A stretch of DNA of 64,000 bases from Thalassia testudinum (taxonomy: Eukaryota; Streptophyta; Magnoliopsida; Alismatales; Hydrocharitaceae): assembly GCA_037157565.1 (NCBI GenBank), contig JAZHRO010000054.1:21203501-21267500 (forward strand), written 5' to 3'. This document shows positions 24,756 to 36,844 of the stretch, piece after piece. The notes beneath the pieces are model-generated. The model had not been told where the DNA came from. It saw nothing but the letters and a program-made list of their open reading frames with translations, and searched no databases. The translations under genes were made by a program, and so were the position numbers. Every line of letters begins with the position of its first letter. The stretch's first letter is position 1.

Positions 24756-26600
24756 ATGAACCCATATCATTCTTTTGACCCTCGGGGTCCTCCATCTCCC
24801 AACCCAATCATGATTTCGATTCCTCCTGGTTGGGAGACTCATCCTAACCAGCTGAGATATGATTATCCTTATCCCCCAGCTTATTTAGAACCTGAATCTC
24901 ATGGATCTGACCTTTATCTAGATCAGAACCAATTGAAAGCCATAGTTGCTGAATTCCGAGAATATAACAAGGACTATACAAATCAATGTGCCAAGCTTCT
25001 AGAGCAAATTAGACGATCTCAGGCACAATCTCAATCTTATCACTCCTCCCAGGGACAAGAGACTTGGAACAACCAGCCTAGTGGGTCTAGTGACCCATAT
25101 TTTGGAACCACTAGCTATTCTACTGATTCTTGCTACCATGGGGAGGCATCCTGGACTCAGCCAACCCAAAAGGCACCTTTGGACCTAATCCATGATTTGG
25201 GTAGATCAATTAAGGAATGCACTATTTCTGATACACCTGTACCTGATGAGATATCTCTAATGAATTGGAATAATGGATTACAAGTACAAGACCACATAAC
25301 AGGTTCTCAATCAACTCCCTCTGTAGTCAGCCCCACTTAGGGTGATACACCTATTGATTCATATCCAAATTCGTATAACCCTGAGTGGAGAAACAATCCT
25401 GATCTTTCATGGCCACCACAGAGATCGACTCAGACTGAACATCAATCTAGGCCAGCCCAATACTCCACTCAATCCACTTTAGGGCAACCATCTAGTCCAA
25501 CCCAACCCGCAACCACCCTTGAAGATATCATGAACATTTTGTTGGACTTTGACAAGAAAAATGAAGAAAGGTTGACTAAGTTGGAAAATCATGTGAAATC
25601 TCAAGGGGATCAAATCAAGAGACTTCAAGAATCACTTTATCCCCGAATGCAAATGCCTTTTCACTCCTATTCTCCACCTATTCTTCCGACTCCTCCAATC
25701 TATCAAACATGCCCTTGTGCGGGGGTCAAATTTGTGGCCTCTAAAAGGAAGAGAAAAGCTAAGAGCCCACCCAAACGACCTGATTTGGGCTCAACCAAAA
25801 ATCATAAGACCAAACCCACATCTAGCTCTGACTTAGACTCAAGGGACAAAAAGAAGAAAAAGGCCTCTGAAGTTGATTTGACCTATTTACCCTTTCCTGA
25901 GGCCTTAAAGAAAGAGTCACAAAAGAAAAAAATGACTTGCACACCTAAAGAGGTGGTTTTATTAGCTAACATAAGTGCATTTGTTTCTGGCACTATACCA
26001 CCCAAAATGACTGACCCTGGAAAACCCTTCATATCTTGTGCCATAAAGGGATTCACCTTCAACAAAGCTCTTGTGGATCTAGGGTCTTCCATTAGCTTGA
26101 TTCCTACCACCCTTTTTGACTGCACCAAACTTGGAGATCTGCACCACACACCTGTCACCATTAGAATGGCAGATGGCTCCATCAAACTACCGAAGGAGGT
26201 AGTTCAGGATGTGATTATTAAAGTGCAAGGTCTTAGCTTTCCAGTCGATTTTATTGTCTTGGACATGAATATATCGGAGAAGCTAAGTAATTCACCCATT
26301 ATTCTGGGTCGACCTTTCTTGGCTACGGCCAATGCACGGATTGACTGTTACTCAGGATGTATGGAGGTGAGTAGTGGCAATGAGAAGATTTACTTTGATA
26401 TGTATGCAGCCACTAAGAAAACAACGTCAGGGTACTTTCTGGATGACATGGAAAGTGAGTCGGAGGGTAATTCGGAAGAAACTATGGCAATTGACACCTG
26501 GGTAGAACCATACGACCCGAATCAACAATCCACTAGATCACATAAGTCACCCTCCCTACCAGATCAAATCATTGATAGTATGGTTGACTATCTTGATTGA
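24756..26600 (+). pseudogene. Element A gag and aspartic protease
   Basis: One frame of 615 codons broken by a single TAG at 25338-25340. The N-terminal part (MNPYHSFDPRGPPSPNP...) is proline-, serine- and glutamine-rich; a coiled segment at about 25545-25640 (DKKNEERLTKLENHVKSQGD) and a lysine-rich stretch at 25740-25880 follow. The C-terminal third is an Athila-type retropepsin: LVDLGSSISLIP carries the catalytic aspartate motif, followed by VTIRMADGSIKLP, VDFIVLDM and IILGRPFLATANARIDC. The usual CCHC zinc knuckle is not seen. The TAG lies where CAG would fit (C to T). RT does not follow. As part of a young non-autonomous element it may have been coding recently. Confidence 0.82.
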
Positions 26601-27539
26601 CCTAGCCCAATTCAAACCCCTGCCCCTTGCAATGAATCCCAGATTACTTAATTGATCAAAATGATTCATGAAATAAAAGAAGCTAGTGCAAGAGAATATG
26701 ATGATATAACAAAAGAGCTTCATAGAATCCGGGATGAGCAACAAAAACCAGAAATGTTTGAATCTGGGTCAGGTGTGTCACAACCGATTCGCGATTCGGT
26801 GGTGGTCATGCAGGATTTTGTTGATCAAACACCCGAGATGGATGATATTGATAACCCTATGGAAGCTGAGAATGAAGATTTATTTGAGAATCTTTATCTT
26901 GATATAGGGCCTGAGTACCAATCATTTCATTTTGAGGAACCAAACATTAAGGGACCTGAATATAATTTTGTTGTATTTGAGAATACCCATGGAGACATTG
27001 ATGAATTAATTCAAATGATCTCATACACGGAGCAACAAAATCAAAAAGACTGTAACAACTCCTCAATCAATGATTCAGCCCATTCCACTTTCATGGAGGG
27101 ACTCACTACTAAATCTAATGCCCAACTTCATCCAAGTGAGAAGAAGGAAATATCCCCTTATGAAATAGATATTCAAGAAATTGAAAGATTATTGGGAATA
27201 ACATATGATGAGTTATCAGAGGAAGCTAGGAATTTTGTGGAATCATGTGATAATTGGGAATTGGCATTAGACAATTTGGAAGAGATAAAAGAAGAAGATG
27301 GGACCCAAACATCTTTGGTAGAGACAGAGACTGATCACTGGACCGTGATTTCCAGATCTGACCACACTACGTGGGTCATGCCTTCCATTCATAACCATTA
27401 TCAGGACCCATATGATTTCACCCCACACAACTCCACCCATACCCTTACCACCCACATTCTCCATCACCTCTTCGGGATGCCTTCACCTTCATTCCTTCCA
27501 GGCACCCGTATTTATCTGTCTTTCTTCTGTAGCATCTAG
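26601..27539 (+). pseudogene. Element A acidic domain in frame with gag-protease
   Basis: This stretch shares the gag-protease frame and is separated from it only by TGA (26598-26600) and TAA (26649-26651). The longest piece starts at ATG 26652 (295 codons). It is strongly acidic, with runs like EAENEDLFENLYLDIGPEY and EIDIQEIERLLGITYDELS; no transmembrane segment, zinc finger or polymerase motif is seen. It occupies the place where RT and integrase would be. It is not the Athila env-like ORF by any motif I can see. The function is unknown. Both stops could come from C-to-T changes (CGA to TGA, CAA to TAA), so an ancestral fused polyprotein is likely. Confidence 0.6.
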
Positions 27540-29710
27540 CTGTAGATAATCCCAAGCCCCATCTACATATTTTCCCGATTATTTGGACTTGGAATTCATG
27601 GATAGCTAGTTCGCATTTGCGGTCCGCTGTTGGCGAATGAGACTAAAATTCGTATCATTTTACTCGCCATTCTCAATACTGTATTGGTATATCCTTTTTG
27701 AGCTTTCGCCCAGCTGAAGGCGTTAAACTCAGCACATATAGATACCATTCGCCCCACATTCCACCATCATTTTTATACATAGCATATTTTTGTTTTAGCA
27801 TATTTCCTTTTATATTGCATATTAACAAGTTGGCCGGTGCTGAATATAATTTCAGGAGCAATTACAAGTGATTTCTACCCATTCTCTCCCTGCAGCATTT
27901 ATTTTCTTTTACATTCATGCATGAGGACATGCAAGAACTTAGGCATGGGGAGGTAGATACAGAAAAACTGAAAAAATTTTATGCCAACACTTAGGAAAAC
28001 CTCGGAGCTGCATGTAAAACGTACTTTAGGACCTTAAATAGAAGAACAACCGACTCCACCTCCAGTGCTCTCATTGGAGCTAGAAATCGTTCGCAACAAC
28101 CAATTCCGACTCACCAGCTCCTTTTGTTCTAAATTTAGGGTCAAGCTGATTGTAACCCAATACGGGAAATTCACGAAGTACAAATTATATGAGGTTACAT
28201 GTTTATAGCATATATAGACATTGTATTCATGAATAAGATTATTTTATTAAGAGAATGCATTAGGGATTTTAACCTTTAGTTGATTCCTGTAATCTGGAAT
28301 CCAGTACAACTTTTCACACACACGTAGAATTTGCAATGGATTCACGGTGAAGGTTGATAAACATCTTCAGTCTGTCGAGAAGAAGCAGTGCTTCTTTTCC
28401 TGAACCCCTGGACAGAGTTTTGGGAGTCAGACTGATTTTCTTCCAAAAAAAAAAAAATCCACCAAATAGTGTGAGATGAGAGTAGAGTGTACTGGTGCTC
28501 TAAGATTAGTGCAAGGAATCTGGAATCTTAGATAATTAGGTGATGATACTTAGAGATTAGGCATAGTTTTCGCTCTCGGTTCCAGCGTATACATTTTTGT
28601 GTGAAATATTAAGAGCCACCGAATAAGGCAAATACGCAGAGAGCGAGTTTTCATAAAACTAGGGCTAAGGTGGATGGTTACGACCATTCTTTACGGAATC
28701 CTCGGCTGAAGGAGGGTATTGATGTCAAGGTCAAAAATGCACCGTCCTATCCGTCTCTCTCGGTGCCATGAGTAGGCACTTCCACCAAATAAGCCACCCA
28801 ATGTCTCTTGAGTACCACCAATCCCCAATAATGTCTCCTTAATAAAGTTCATGGATGTATGCCAGTTGTGTTATGCTGAAAAAAAAAAAATAAAAAAAAA
28901 GAGAAAAGAAAAAGAAAAAGAATGATGAAAAGAAAGAAAAACTGAAAAAGAAAAAAATTTAGGAAAAGAAGAAAAAAAAGAAAAGAAAAGAATGAATATT
29001 TAGTGTTTATTTCATCGAGGCAATACCACCAAATAAAATTGAGCTCCACCAAATATGGCCTTAACCTATTTTTCTTGTGTTTCTGACCACCCGAATACTG
29101 GCTGAGGAATCCCGACTTAGTGTTAGGGTTATGAGAACTCAATTAAAGTGTTAATGCCTAGTGAGACCCCCAAATACAAATCCTATGTGTGAATTTGGTA
29201 AGGTTGTGAGCTCTAAGAAAAAGAAAGAAAAAGAAAAAGAGAGAATGAATACAAAGGAACCAAAAGAGAGCATAGTTTTTCTCGTCTTGCTCTGAGTGGA
29301 GTTAGTTAATAATTTGGGAATCTAGATTCTATAGTACTAATCTCTATATAGCACCAGTCAAGAGTGAGGCACCAAATATATAATCTTTTCACTTTAAGAT
29401 CCTCTACCTAAGCTTAAAGCCGGGTGGAATTCATAGAATATCTTGAATACCCCGAGGGAAGAAGTCAGCCTATCCCGCAAGAATTTTTACTAAGGGTCAA
29501 AGTACAGGTTTTAGGGGTGAATCAGGTCTTTCACTCGAATCTGTTGCAAAAGCTACGTGGCTACCTTTCACATTTGTCTGGATTTCTAGAACATAGGATG
29601 AAAACAAAAAGGAGAAAAATCTCTAAGCATACACTTGATAAAATAATCAATCCTTAGGTACCCTTATGTGAATAATTTAGTCTTGCATTTGCTAGGGTCT
29701 AGCAAAGTTT
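27540..29710 (+). other. Element A 3' non-coding region
   Basis: Contains GAAGGCGTTAAACTCAGC (27716-27733), a motif commonly seen after the coding region in Athila-like elements, and ACTTAGGCATGGGGAGG (27938-27954), a decayed polypurine-type motif. At 28074-28100 a short frame reads LELEIVRNN, also present in element C. A 110-base A/G tract follows at 28877-28992. No RT or integrase remnant was found. Confidence 0.6.
28877..28992 (+). repeat. Purine (A/G) tract of element A
   Basis: Over 90 percent A and G, made of AAAAAGAAAAG-type runs. Element C has a similar but looser A/G-rich stretch at about 45590-45860, also between its acidic frame and right LTR. Confidence 0.85.
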
Positions 29711-29723
29711 AGGCATGGGGGTA
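29711..29723 (+). promoter_or_regulatory. Polypurine tract of element A
   Basis: AGGCATGGGGGTA abuts the right LTR, the typical Athila plus-strand priming site. Confidence 0.85.
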
Positions 29724-31753
29724 TGATTGCATAGCAATCACATGTCCTAATCAACCTAAATAATGTCTGAACCTATCTTAAATTGTGGATATTGCACTCA
29801 TATCTTGCATATCATGCATTGCATCAGTTTATTTAGAATGAGATGAGATATCCTGCTAGTTAATGTTTTTTTTATTCCTATTTATAGATAATAAAGTGAT
29901 CCAGGATGGAGATAGTGAAATAAAGCAATAAAGGAAGAAGAAGACTGATCCAGATAAGAGGAGTGAGGAGGATAGCCTTATCCCTACCCTTAGAAACCCT
30001 AGGACAACCTTCCCAAACCCAAAACAACCTCCATTAGGACACCTTAGCCTCAAAACCCAAACACGGATAGCACTATCCATGTTCCTATCCCTCTCCCAAA
30101 CACTTAGGAACCAAAACCAACCTTAGGAAACATAAAACCCACTCTCCAGCACCTTTTAGGACGTCCAGACATCTGGCTGGACGTCTGATTTCTGCAGAAT
30201 AACAATCCAGGAAGCCAAAACTCATACTGACACAGAATTGGACGTCTAATTTAGTGTCCAGATGTCCAATTTTGTAGTATAAGATGTCTGACCACTATCC
30301 TGGATGTCTGATACTGCTGTCTGGTTCCTGATTTTGGTGTTGGAAGCCCTAGCTTGTCTATTTTGACCTAGGAACCCCACCGGACACCCTAGGAAACCTA
30401 AGTAGAGACCTCCTAAGCCTAGTCCACTATCCATAGCCCTACTTGTCCTATCCCTAACCCAATTGAACCATCCCATACCTAATTGGGTGCATCTACAGTT
30501 GATTGGGTGCACCCGAGCCCAATTAGATCCACCCAGGATCTAATTAACTCATACCTATTAGGGTTACCCTAGCCTAATCACATGCACACATCTAATTAGA
30601 CTTGACCTAGACCTAATTAGGTTCACTCCTACTCAATTAGACTTTCCTAAGCCTAATTAGGTCCACACCCACTTAATCTAGATTGACCTAACCTATTTAG
30701 CACCTAAACCTACCAAAACCCACAACCTAGCCCTACGAAAAACACACACCCACACACACGCACACACCTTCCCATTTTACTCCCACCAAACCCATGCACA
30801 CTCTCTTGAAACCCTAAAAACTTGTGTCAAACCTAGATCCAAAAATTGTGGCATTTGCTATTTTTGGAGCCACCAAAAGTGGCAACCAAATGGAGCCTTC
30901 CATAAGGGCAAAGGGAGAGCTACGAAATTGGACCATATCTGCATACACTCTCCCATCCATCCTCTCCACTCTAAACTTGCTTCCACCCTCCAAAACCTTA
31001 AGGCCGTCCTCCTCATCCTCCTCCAAGGCTCCATGGACGGCTAGCTAGAGAAGCTTCTCTCCAAAGCTTCAAGGACGACCATTGGTAGAGAAAGGGAGCA
31101 ACACCCTCCTCTCTCCACTTGGGTGCACTAGCCCTCATCTTCTTCTTCTTGGACGGCCATGAAGGCTCACCCATAGCCTCTTGTGGCCAGCCATCTCTTT
31201 TGGTAGGCGTGTAGATGGGTTTGCATACCCATGATCTAGCCTACACCCTCACACAAGGCCGATGGCCCTAGTGGCAACTTTCCAGCGTGAGGGATTTTCT
31301 TCTATTTATATGCTTTCTAGTGTAGATGATGTGTGGTAAATTTCTATGCATAAATAATGTTTCTGTGATTGATTGTCCTCATGTTTGCTTGCTTATATGA
31401 CACTTTAGTTTGTTCACATCATGCACGGCCACCATGGCCTCATTTAGATGCACATAGTCACTTAGGTTTTTGCTAGTTTATCTAGATCTAGGTTTCAATT
31501 GGCTTTTTGAAATAAAAAAAATTAAAAACACAAAAAGACAAAAATAGTAGCTTAGGTTAGATTTAGGTTATAAAAGCCGATCCAAATCTCTATTCGCTTT
31601 CATGCCTCCCAGAGACGAACGACCGGGACTCAAGTTCTAAAAAGAATAAAGATCTACGAGAGTTTCATTATCACAAATATCTTTGACGAGTGGTTTTTGC
31701 GACTATACTACGATTTCTAACGATTTCAAAATACGCGATTTCCACGTCCGTCA
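29724..31753 (+). repeat. 3' LTR of element A
   Basis: Begins TGATTGCATAGC after the PPT and ends CACGTCCGTCA. Nearly identical to 21798-23828, including the GACGTC cluster (30160-30312). Confidence 0.9.
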
Positions 31754-32010
31754 AGCACCTCTACGCCCCTCGACGCTCACAGCCACGCATGGCCAGCCGC
31801 TACCCGCTCCCACTAGCGCCACCACCGTCCGCACCTGCAGGCCTTGTGCGCAGCCGTTGACACATGCATGCCTGACGCGTAGTCGCCGATGCACCCACGC
31901 CCTTTACACGCTTCCCCATCCAACGGCCTTCACGATCTTCTTCTTCCTTCAGCCCCCACGCACCAACAGACCACAACCCTTCGCTCTCTCTCAGATTTGA
32001 TTTGATCAAA
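31754..32010. repeat. Dispersed repeat R, copy 1, right arm
   Basis: Continues R after element A. It aligns with 50555-50800 (shared AACCTGCAGGCC-like block, CGATCTTCTTCTTCCTTCAG, CCCACGCACCAACAGA). The repeat is cut again near 32000-32017, just before a solo LTR. Confidence 0.75.
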
Positions 32011-32017
32011 AGGGACC

Positions 32018-34870
32018 TGTTACGACCTGAATCCGGCCCCTCTAGGAACCCGGAAATGGCTCGCCTCAACTAACCCCAAGACCTAGTCGTCCAACGTGAA
32101 ACTAACCATATGCACGAAACCAACACAAACCACACATAAAAGTAACTAGAAAAATTAAAGGAAGCAGCGAAAGTAACTAAAGCTAAAAAAATATATAGTA
32201 AACATAATCGGAAACTAGCCATCATGACCATAAAAGTTCACACCATCGAGTCTAACATGAAATAGAAACACTCACTACAGTAAAAAAGGCTGAAAGAGAC
32301 TAGCACTGAAAACTACGGCTGAGCTCGACTGGGCCTAGCACCCTCTGCAGCCGATGGTGCAGGCTGCTCAGCTCCCTGACTTGTACATGGTCACATATAA
32401 CGGGGAGTTAGCTTATGCTGAGTAGAGTGACATATACAACAATTATATCATGTACGCAATAAAGAAAACCACAGATTTACATGTAACTATCTAATTATCT
32501 GAACAACAGTTAATTTAACAATTAGTGTTTTTCTAGCAAAAGTCCACAATGTCTCTCCATCTTCCCGTTCCCTAAGGGAATGATCTTGATTGCAGTTTTC
32601 TCGCGATGTAGGATGTACACGTGGCACTCTCCTGGCCGGGAGAGCACCCCGTGGTAGTCCTATGCTTGGTTTACAACCCCGAGGTCATGGGCGCAATGCA
32701 GCGGTGACTACGGCATGTGCGATAAACGTACGGGTAGCTACCCCGCACTGGCATGCGGTCAGTCCTTTCCACTAGCGGGTACACCGAAAAGTATAACACA
32801 GAACAGCACAGGGCATTGCCCTCTCAGAACAGGGTCTTACCCCTCCATAGTCCGCGTACCCTCATCCGACTATCCTGGTTTGCCTAGTAGGCCTAACAAG
32901 AGCCGGTATAGGGGGTCATTCGTAACCTCGAGCCTCGTGGGGTAGCTAGCTCTCCCCCTACACTAAGTACAGTAGCTCTCCTCGGTACCGTGTATGCGAG
33001 GGCCAGCTACTTTTCATCTACATCCGATATTTATTCCATACATGTGAGTTCCTCTTCTAGTTCCCCGTAGGGTTCGTGTATAGGAATTTCTTACGTCTGT
33101 ACCGTACACATGCCTCTATTCATTTCATGATAATTTTAGAATATTACAGGAAGTTCATAGTTGAAAGCGCGATCTTTGTTTTCGTTGAAAACTTTATCAT
33201 AAAATGATGTGTTGTATTTAATCGCGTGGTAGAAAATCACTTTTCAAAACATTTTAATTTTCAGAATCTAACTACGAATAGTTAGGTTGTCTCCATAGGG
33301 AGGAATTAGCCTATTTAAACTAGTAAATAGTGTCTCGTTTATTCGGGAAACTCAATGGGTGTGCATGCTAATTTGTGCAATTCTTTTTCTCACATAACTG
33401 CTCGTTTTAACCAATTAATCAAGAATGTAGGTGTTTAGATGAAAAATCACCACCATATAATATTTTGTTAACAAGTGATCTTGGCACAGGGAAACACCGT
33501 AAATATTAATCTCTAATAAAATGTAGCCTGTTTACTATAATCAGTATGACATGCTCGATCTCATTCAGTAGAGAGATTCCACCCCAAATAATTTCAACTG
33601 AATAAAAGGGTATCTATGCAAATTCACATCAATAAATTTATTCAGTAAATAAGTGAATAGTATACCAGCAATGGCAAAAGTTGTAATTTTTAATTGAAGG
33701 AGAAACAGAGGATTTCTACTCTCTCCTCCTCGCGTGAAGGAGCGGGCGCGGCTGGCTGCAAGAGTTGTCGAAGGAGCTGGGTTGGAGGAGAGGACCACTC
33801 CGATGGTGGTGTGGCGGCGAGTGGTCACCAGTGGATGAAGAAGATGGTGTCGGTGATGGGTCCTAAGGAGGCCGTGCGCAGGCGTCAACTGGTGGCGTGA
33901 AGCAGAGGGGAGCAGCGGTGGAGCAAGGGCGTCTCAACAGTGGTGTTAGCGATGAGAACGGAGGCCGGAGGGGGCCGCACGGCGTGGGGCAGGTCGATGG
34001 CTGTTGGGTTCTTTAGGTGGAGTTGCAGGCGGCCTGTTGGGAGGAAGAAGATGAAGAGGATTGCTGGCGACGCGCACATGCCTGCACACGCGAAGAGCGT
34101 GGGCACGTTGGCTGGAGTGTGGGTGAGCGGCGCAGTGCACGCAGCTGGCTACGCGTGCGGCTGTGGCTGCCTTGGGTCCTTCCTGCTGGTGGAGAAGAAG
34201 ATGCGCAACCAGGTTGGGCGGTGGCGGCAGGCGTGCACACCGTGCGTGCAGGGCTGGTTGTGCACGCCTTAGGTTGCGTACGCACATGGCTGGAGAGCGG
34301 GATCTGCTGTGTGCGCACGCAGGTTGGAGATGGTGTAGCGCACGGTGAGGGCGGTGAGAGGTTGGTGATGCGTAGAGACCACGGTGCATGCTTCCTTCAC
34401 GGTGGTGGAGATGGAGGATAGTTCCCCGCTAGGGGGAAGGCGGATGATGAAGCCCTTCCTCGGTGAACGTGGCTTCTTTTTAAACAAAAATCTCCTCCTT
34501 TTCCTTCAGCCGCAAGTATCTCCAACTACTCGCGACACTCGCGAGTGGTTGGAACAGCAGATAAGCACAACGGTTCTCTCTTTAGACATCTAACTAGAGC
34601 ATCAGGCATCTTAAAAAAATGTAATGGCGTGAATTCTTGATAGTAGTTCCAGACGTCCAATCCAAGTCCAAGATGTCTTATAGAAGTAAAAATGAGCACC
34701 TGATTTTTGTACCTAACCTACATTCATCACATAAATTATATTATCATAACATTTGTTTTTAAATGTAAAATTGAAGTATAAAATTAAATGCAGGCTAAGG
34801 TGAATTGCCCTATAACTCCTAATTAATTAACAACTAAGAACAAATAATTAAATAGTACATAGGCTTAATA
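32018..34870 (-). repeat. Solo LTR D of a Tekay-like chromovirus family
   Basis: Starts TGTTACGACC on the plus strand (the minus-strand LTR end). 32600-33010 carries the family signature shared with 38500-39050 (inverted), 52540-53060 and 59270-59780: blocks around CCGGGAGAG, GACTACGGCA, CGGGTAGCTACC, CACTGGCATGCGGTCAGT and the CGGTACC module. The G-rich section 33730-34450 and the GACGTC motifs at 34645-34682 belong to it too. No internal coding region or second LTR is present. The right end and target duplication could not be located, so that boundary is uncertain by some hundreds of bases. Confidence 0.65.
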
Positions 34871-34872
34871 AT

Positions 34873-36839
34873 AATTCCAACCTCGCCAGCCACCCTCCAG
34901 CGAGCATGCCTTGTTGCTCCATGCCTCCTCATGCATCGCCAACCACCCCTCGAGAACTGCCTCGACGAGAGGAGCAAAAACCCTCTCTCAATCGAGGGTT
35001 TCAACGCCTCCACCCGACTCTTCTCGCTGGGTGCGCCTTCGTCATCTCCGCTGGAGCTCCACAACCCTCCTCTCGATGAATCACCACTGCCATCACAGTC
35101 AGTAAGCACAGACGAAGCTCGTTGGCCCCTCGGTTGGGGTTAAGACCCCCACACCCAACTGACCACTACTGCCGCCATGTTCTTCGTCACCTTTGACCAC
35201 CACCATTCGACGTCTTCACGACCACCAACTACCACCAACAGCTTCGTGGTGATCCCAGAAAGTTTCGCAACGTGCCAGTAGGATCTCCCGTGCTCTGAAG
35301 TGCTTGGCAGACCTCTAGCAAGAAGCTTCTACTGGCTTCATTCACGCTCGAAGAGAAGGAAGGAGCTGTTGCCAGGGGGCTGTTGGAGAAGAAACGAGAA
35401 TTGTGGGGACTAAAGTGAGAGAAAAAGAAAAAAGCAAGGACTTAGTTGTAAACTAACAGGGGCCTGATTGCATCAACAAAGTAAAGATTTGCAAGGGTGT
35501 TGATTGAGTTATGCTTTGAATAAACTTTTATTGTTATAACCTACTTGGGCATTTCTGTTAATGATTATTTATTACTTAATCTCATTAAGATTTGATTATT
35601 CCATTTTATTGAGTAATAGGTAATTATTTATCCCCTACACTTGAGTCTCATTTAATATCATTATATGTAGAACCAAGTATAGAAATTGAACTTGTTTGAA
35701 TTCCTGGATAATTTGTATATTCGTTGGACTATTATTATTAACTTGATATAGTGCCTGATTACATCATTTCTCATTTATTTTCAATAGTGCACCAATTAAC
35801 ATATAGTTTTAGCGAATCCATTATTGAATTGTGAACTTAACCCTTCCGAACTAGATTGCATGCATGGAAACCAAATTAATTGTATCTAGTTCCCGAGCCT
35901 TAAAATCCAAGTAGTGGTAGTCGCGCATTACTTGCTCCTAGAGACGACCTCGGATTACTCTGAAAATTCAAGAATTATAAATTTTAAATGTTAATTCTCT
36001 TTGGTCATCTATACTATGACACACGATTTTAAAATATGATCGAAGTGCGTTTAACACTAGGTCACTTGAGAGTATCATTGAAGCAAGGTGTAGGTCTTAG
36101 GGCATGAGAAGGTTGACATAGGGCTCATAATTAATTGTACAACTTCTTTGGCCACCGAGAAAGAACGTTACCAACATTTGTTCTTCTCCAAAGAGCTTGT
36201 CAGGGATCTCAAGTCATTGCCCTCTCTTATACCACTAAAGTGGGAAAGAACGGGTGCAAACTTGACCGCATTTAACAACTTTGAGGGGTAGATTGGAGAT
36301 TGACTCAAATATGCTATAAGAAAAAGGAGAGTCCCATTGCCTTGCGTTTGATTAGGGTGTGTTTTTCAAGTCATGGATTACAATAGCTATTGCACTTCTT
36401 ACTTTCACCCCAGAACACCGAATCCCAATCCCATGACCTGCAGTTATCCATCATCTGATGAACATTGGGATCTTTTCTATTCCTATTATAGGAGCATAGG
36501 TCTGATTAATCCCTAACCCTATGATGATGAGCAGAACCTAAGAGAAGAGTATCCCAACCCTAATCTTTCCATGACTAGGCCCAACCCACCCACCCTTAAT
36601 TAGAAGGCGTTGGGCTCTGACCGTCATCATGATTAGATCCGTACGATTGGATCGTCAATTCGAGGCCTCGAAATAACTCTCCTTCATTCTTAACTATGAA
36701 AGGACGCAAATTAACCTAAAATTTATACAAATTATTCTAAATGTAAAATGATGTATGCTATGCAATATTTTTAAATTGAAATACATCTATAAGATTAGGA
36801 ATATGTATAAATAGGCATTTTAATCTAAATAGATGTGTA
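34873..36839 (+). mobile_element. Old Athila-like remnant (LTR end and gag start)
   Basis: C-rich LTR-like sequence (34880-35400) and AT-rich sequence with an apparent LTR tail at about 35990-36060 lead into internal sequence with a decayed gag start at 36373. No RT or integrase. The order resembles LTR, leader and gag of elements A and C, but it is too diverged to place the ends or primer site. Confidence 0.4.
36373..36700 (+). pseudogene. Decayed Athila-like gag N-terminus
   Basis: Frame from ATG 36373: MDYNSYCTSYFHPRTPNPNP, then DEHWDLFYSYY and SMTRPNPPT, and further along SIRGLEITL. Composition (tyrosine, proline, asparagine) and the SIRGLE part resemble element A gag (MNPYHSFDPRGPPSPNP and DLGRSIKEC). 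Stops interrupt it, the first at about 36514. Confidence 0.45.
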
Positions 36840-36844
36840 TACCT

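Larger units (their letters stand above)
21798..31753 (+). mobile_element. LTR element A: non-autonomous Athila-like Ty3/gypsy retrotransposon
   Basis: Complete element of 9956 bp: two LTRs of about 2.03 kb, a TGGCGCCGTTGCC primer site just after the left LTR, a gag-protease frame, an acidic frame, a long purine tract and a polypurine tract AGGCATGGGGGTA just before the right LTR. Primer site, protease and PPT are those of the Athila lineage. RT, RNase H and integrase are absent, so mobility would need proteins supplied by a relative. Flanks are AGTAT (left) and AGCAC (right); R copy 2 has AGCAC at the same place (50556 region), so the left copy appears to have changed by two C-to-T transitions. 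By eye the LTRs differ at roughly 45-50 of 2030 positions, mostly transitions, indicating a fairly young insertion. Confidence 0.88.

Noticed and set aside
26652..27539. Athila env-like gene
   Set aside because: No signal peptide, transmembrane segment or splice acceptor pattern; it is in frame with gag-protease instead.
33946..34421. Several 100-150 codon frames in the G-rich part of LTR D
   Set aside because: They lie inside an LTR, overlap on both strands and are rich in R, A, H and C from base composition alone.
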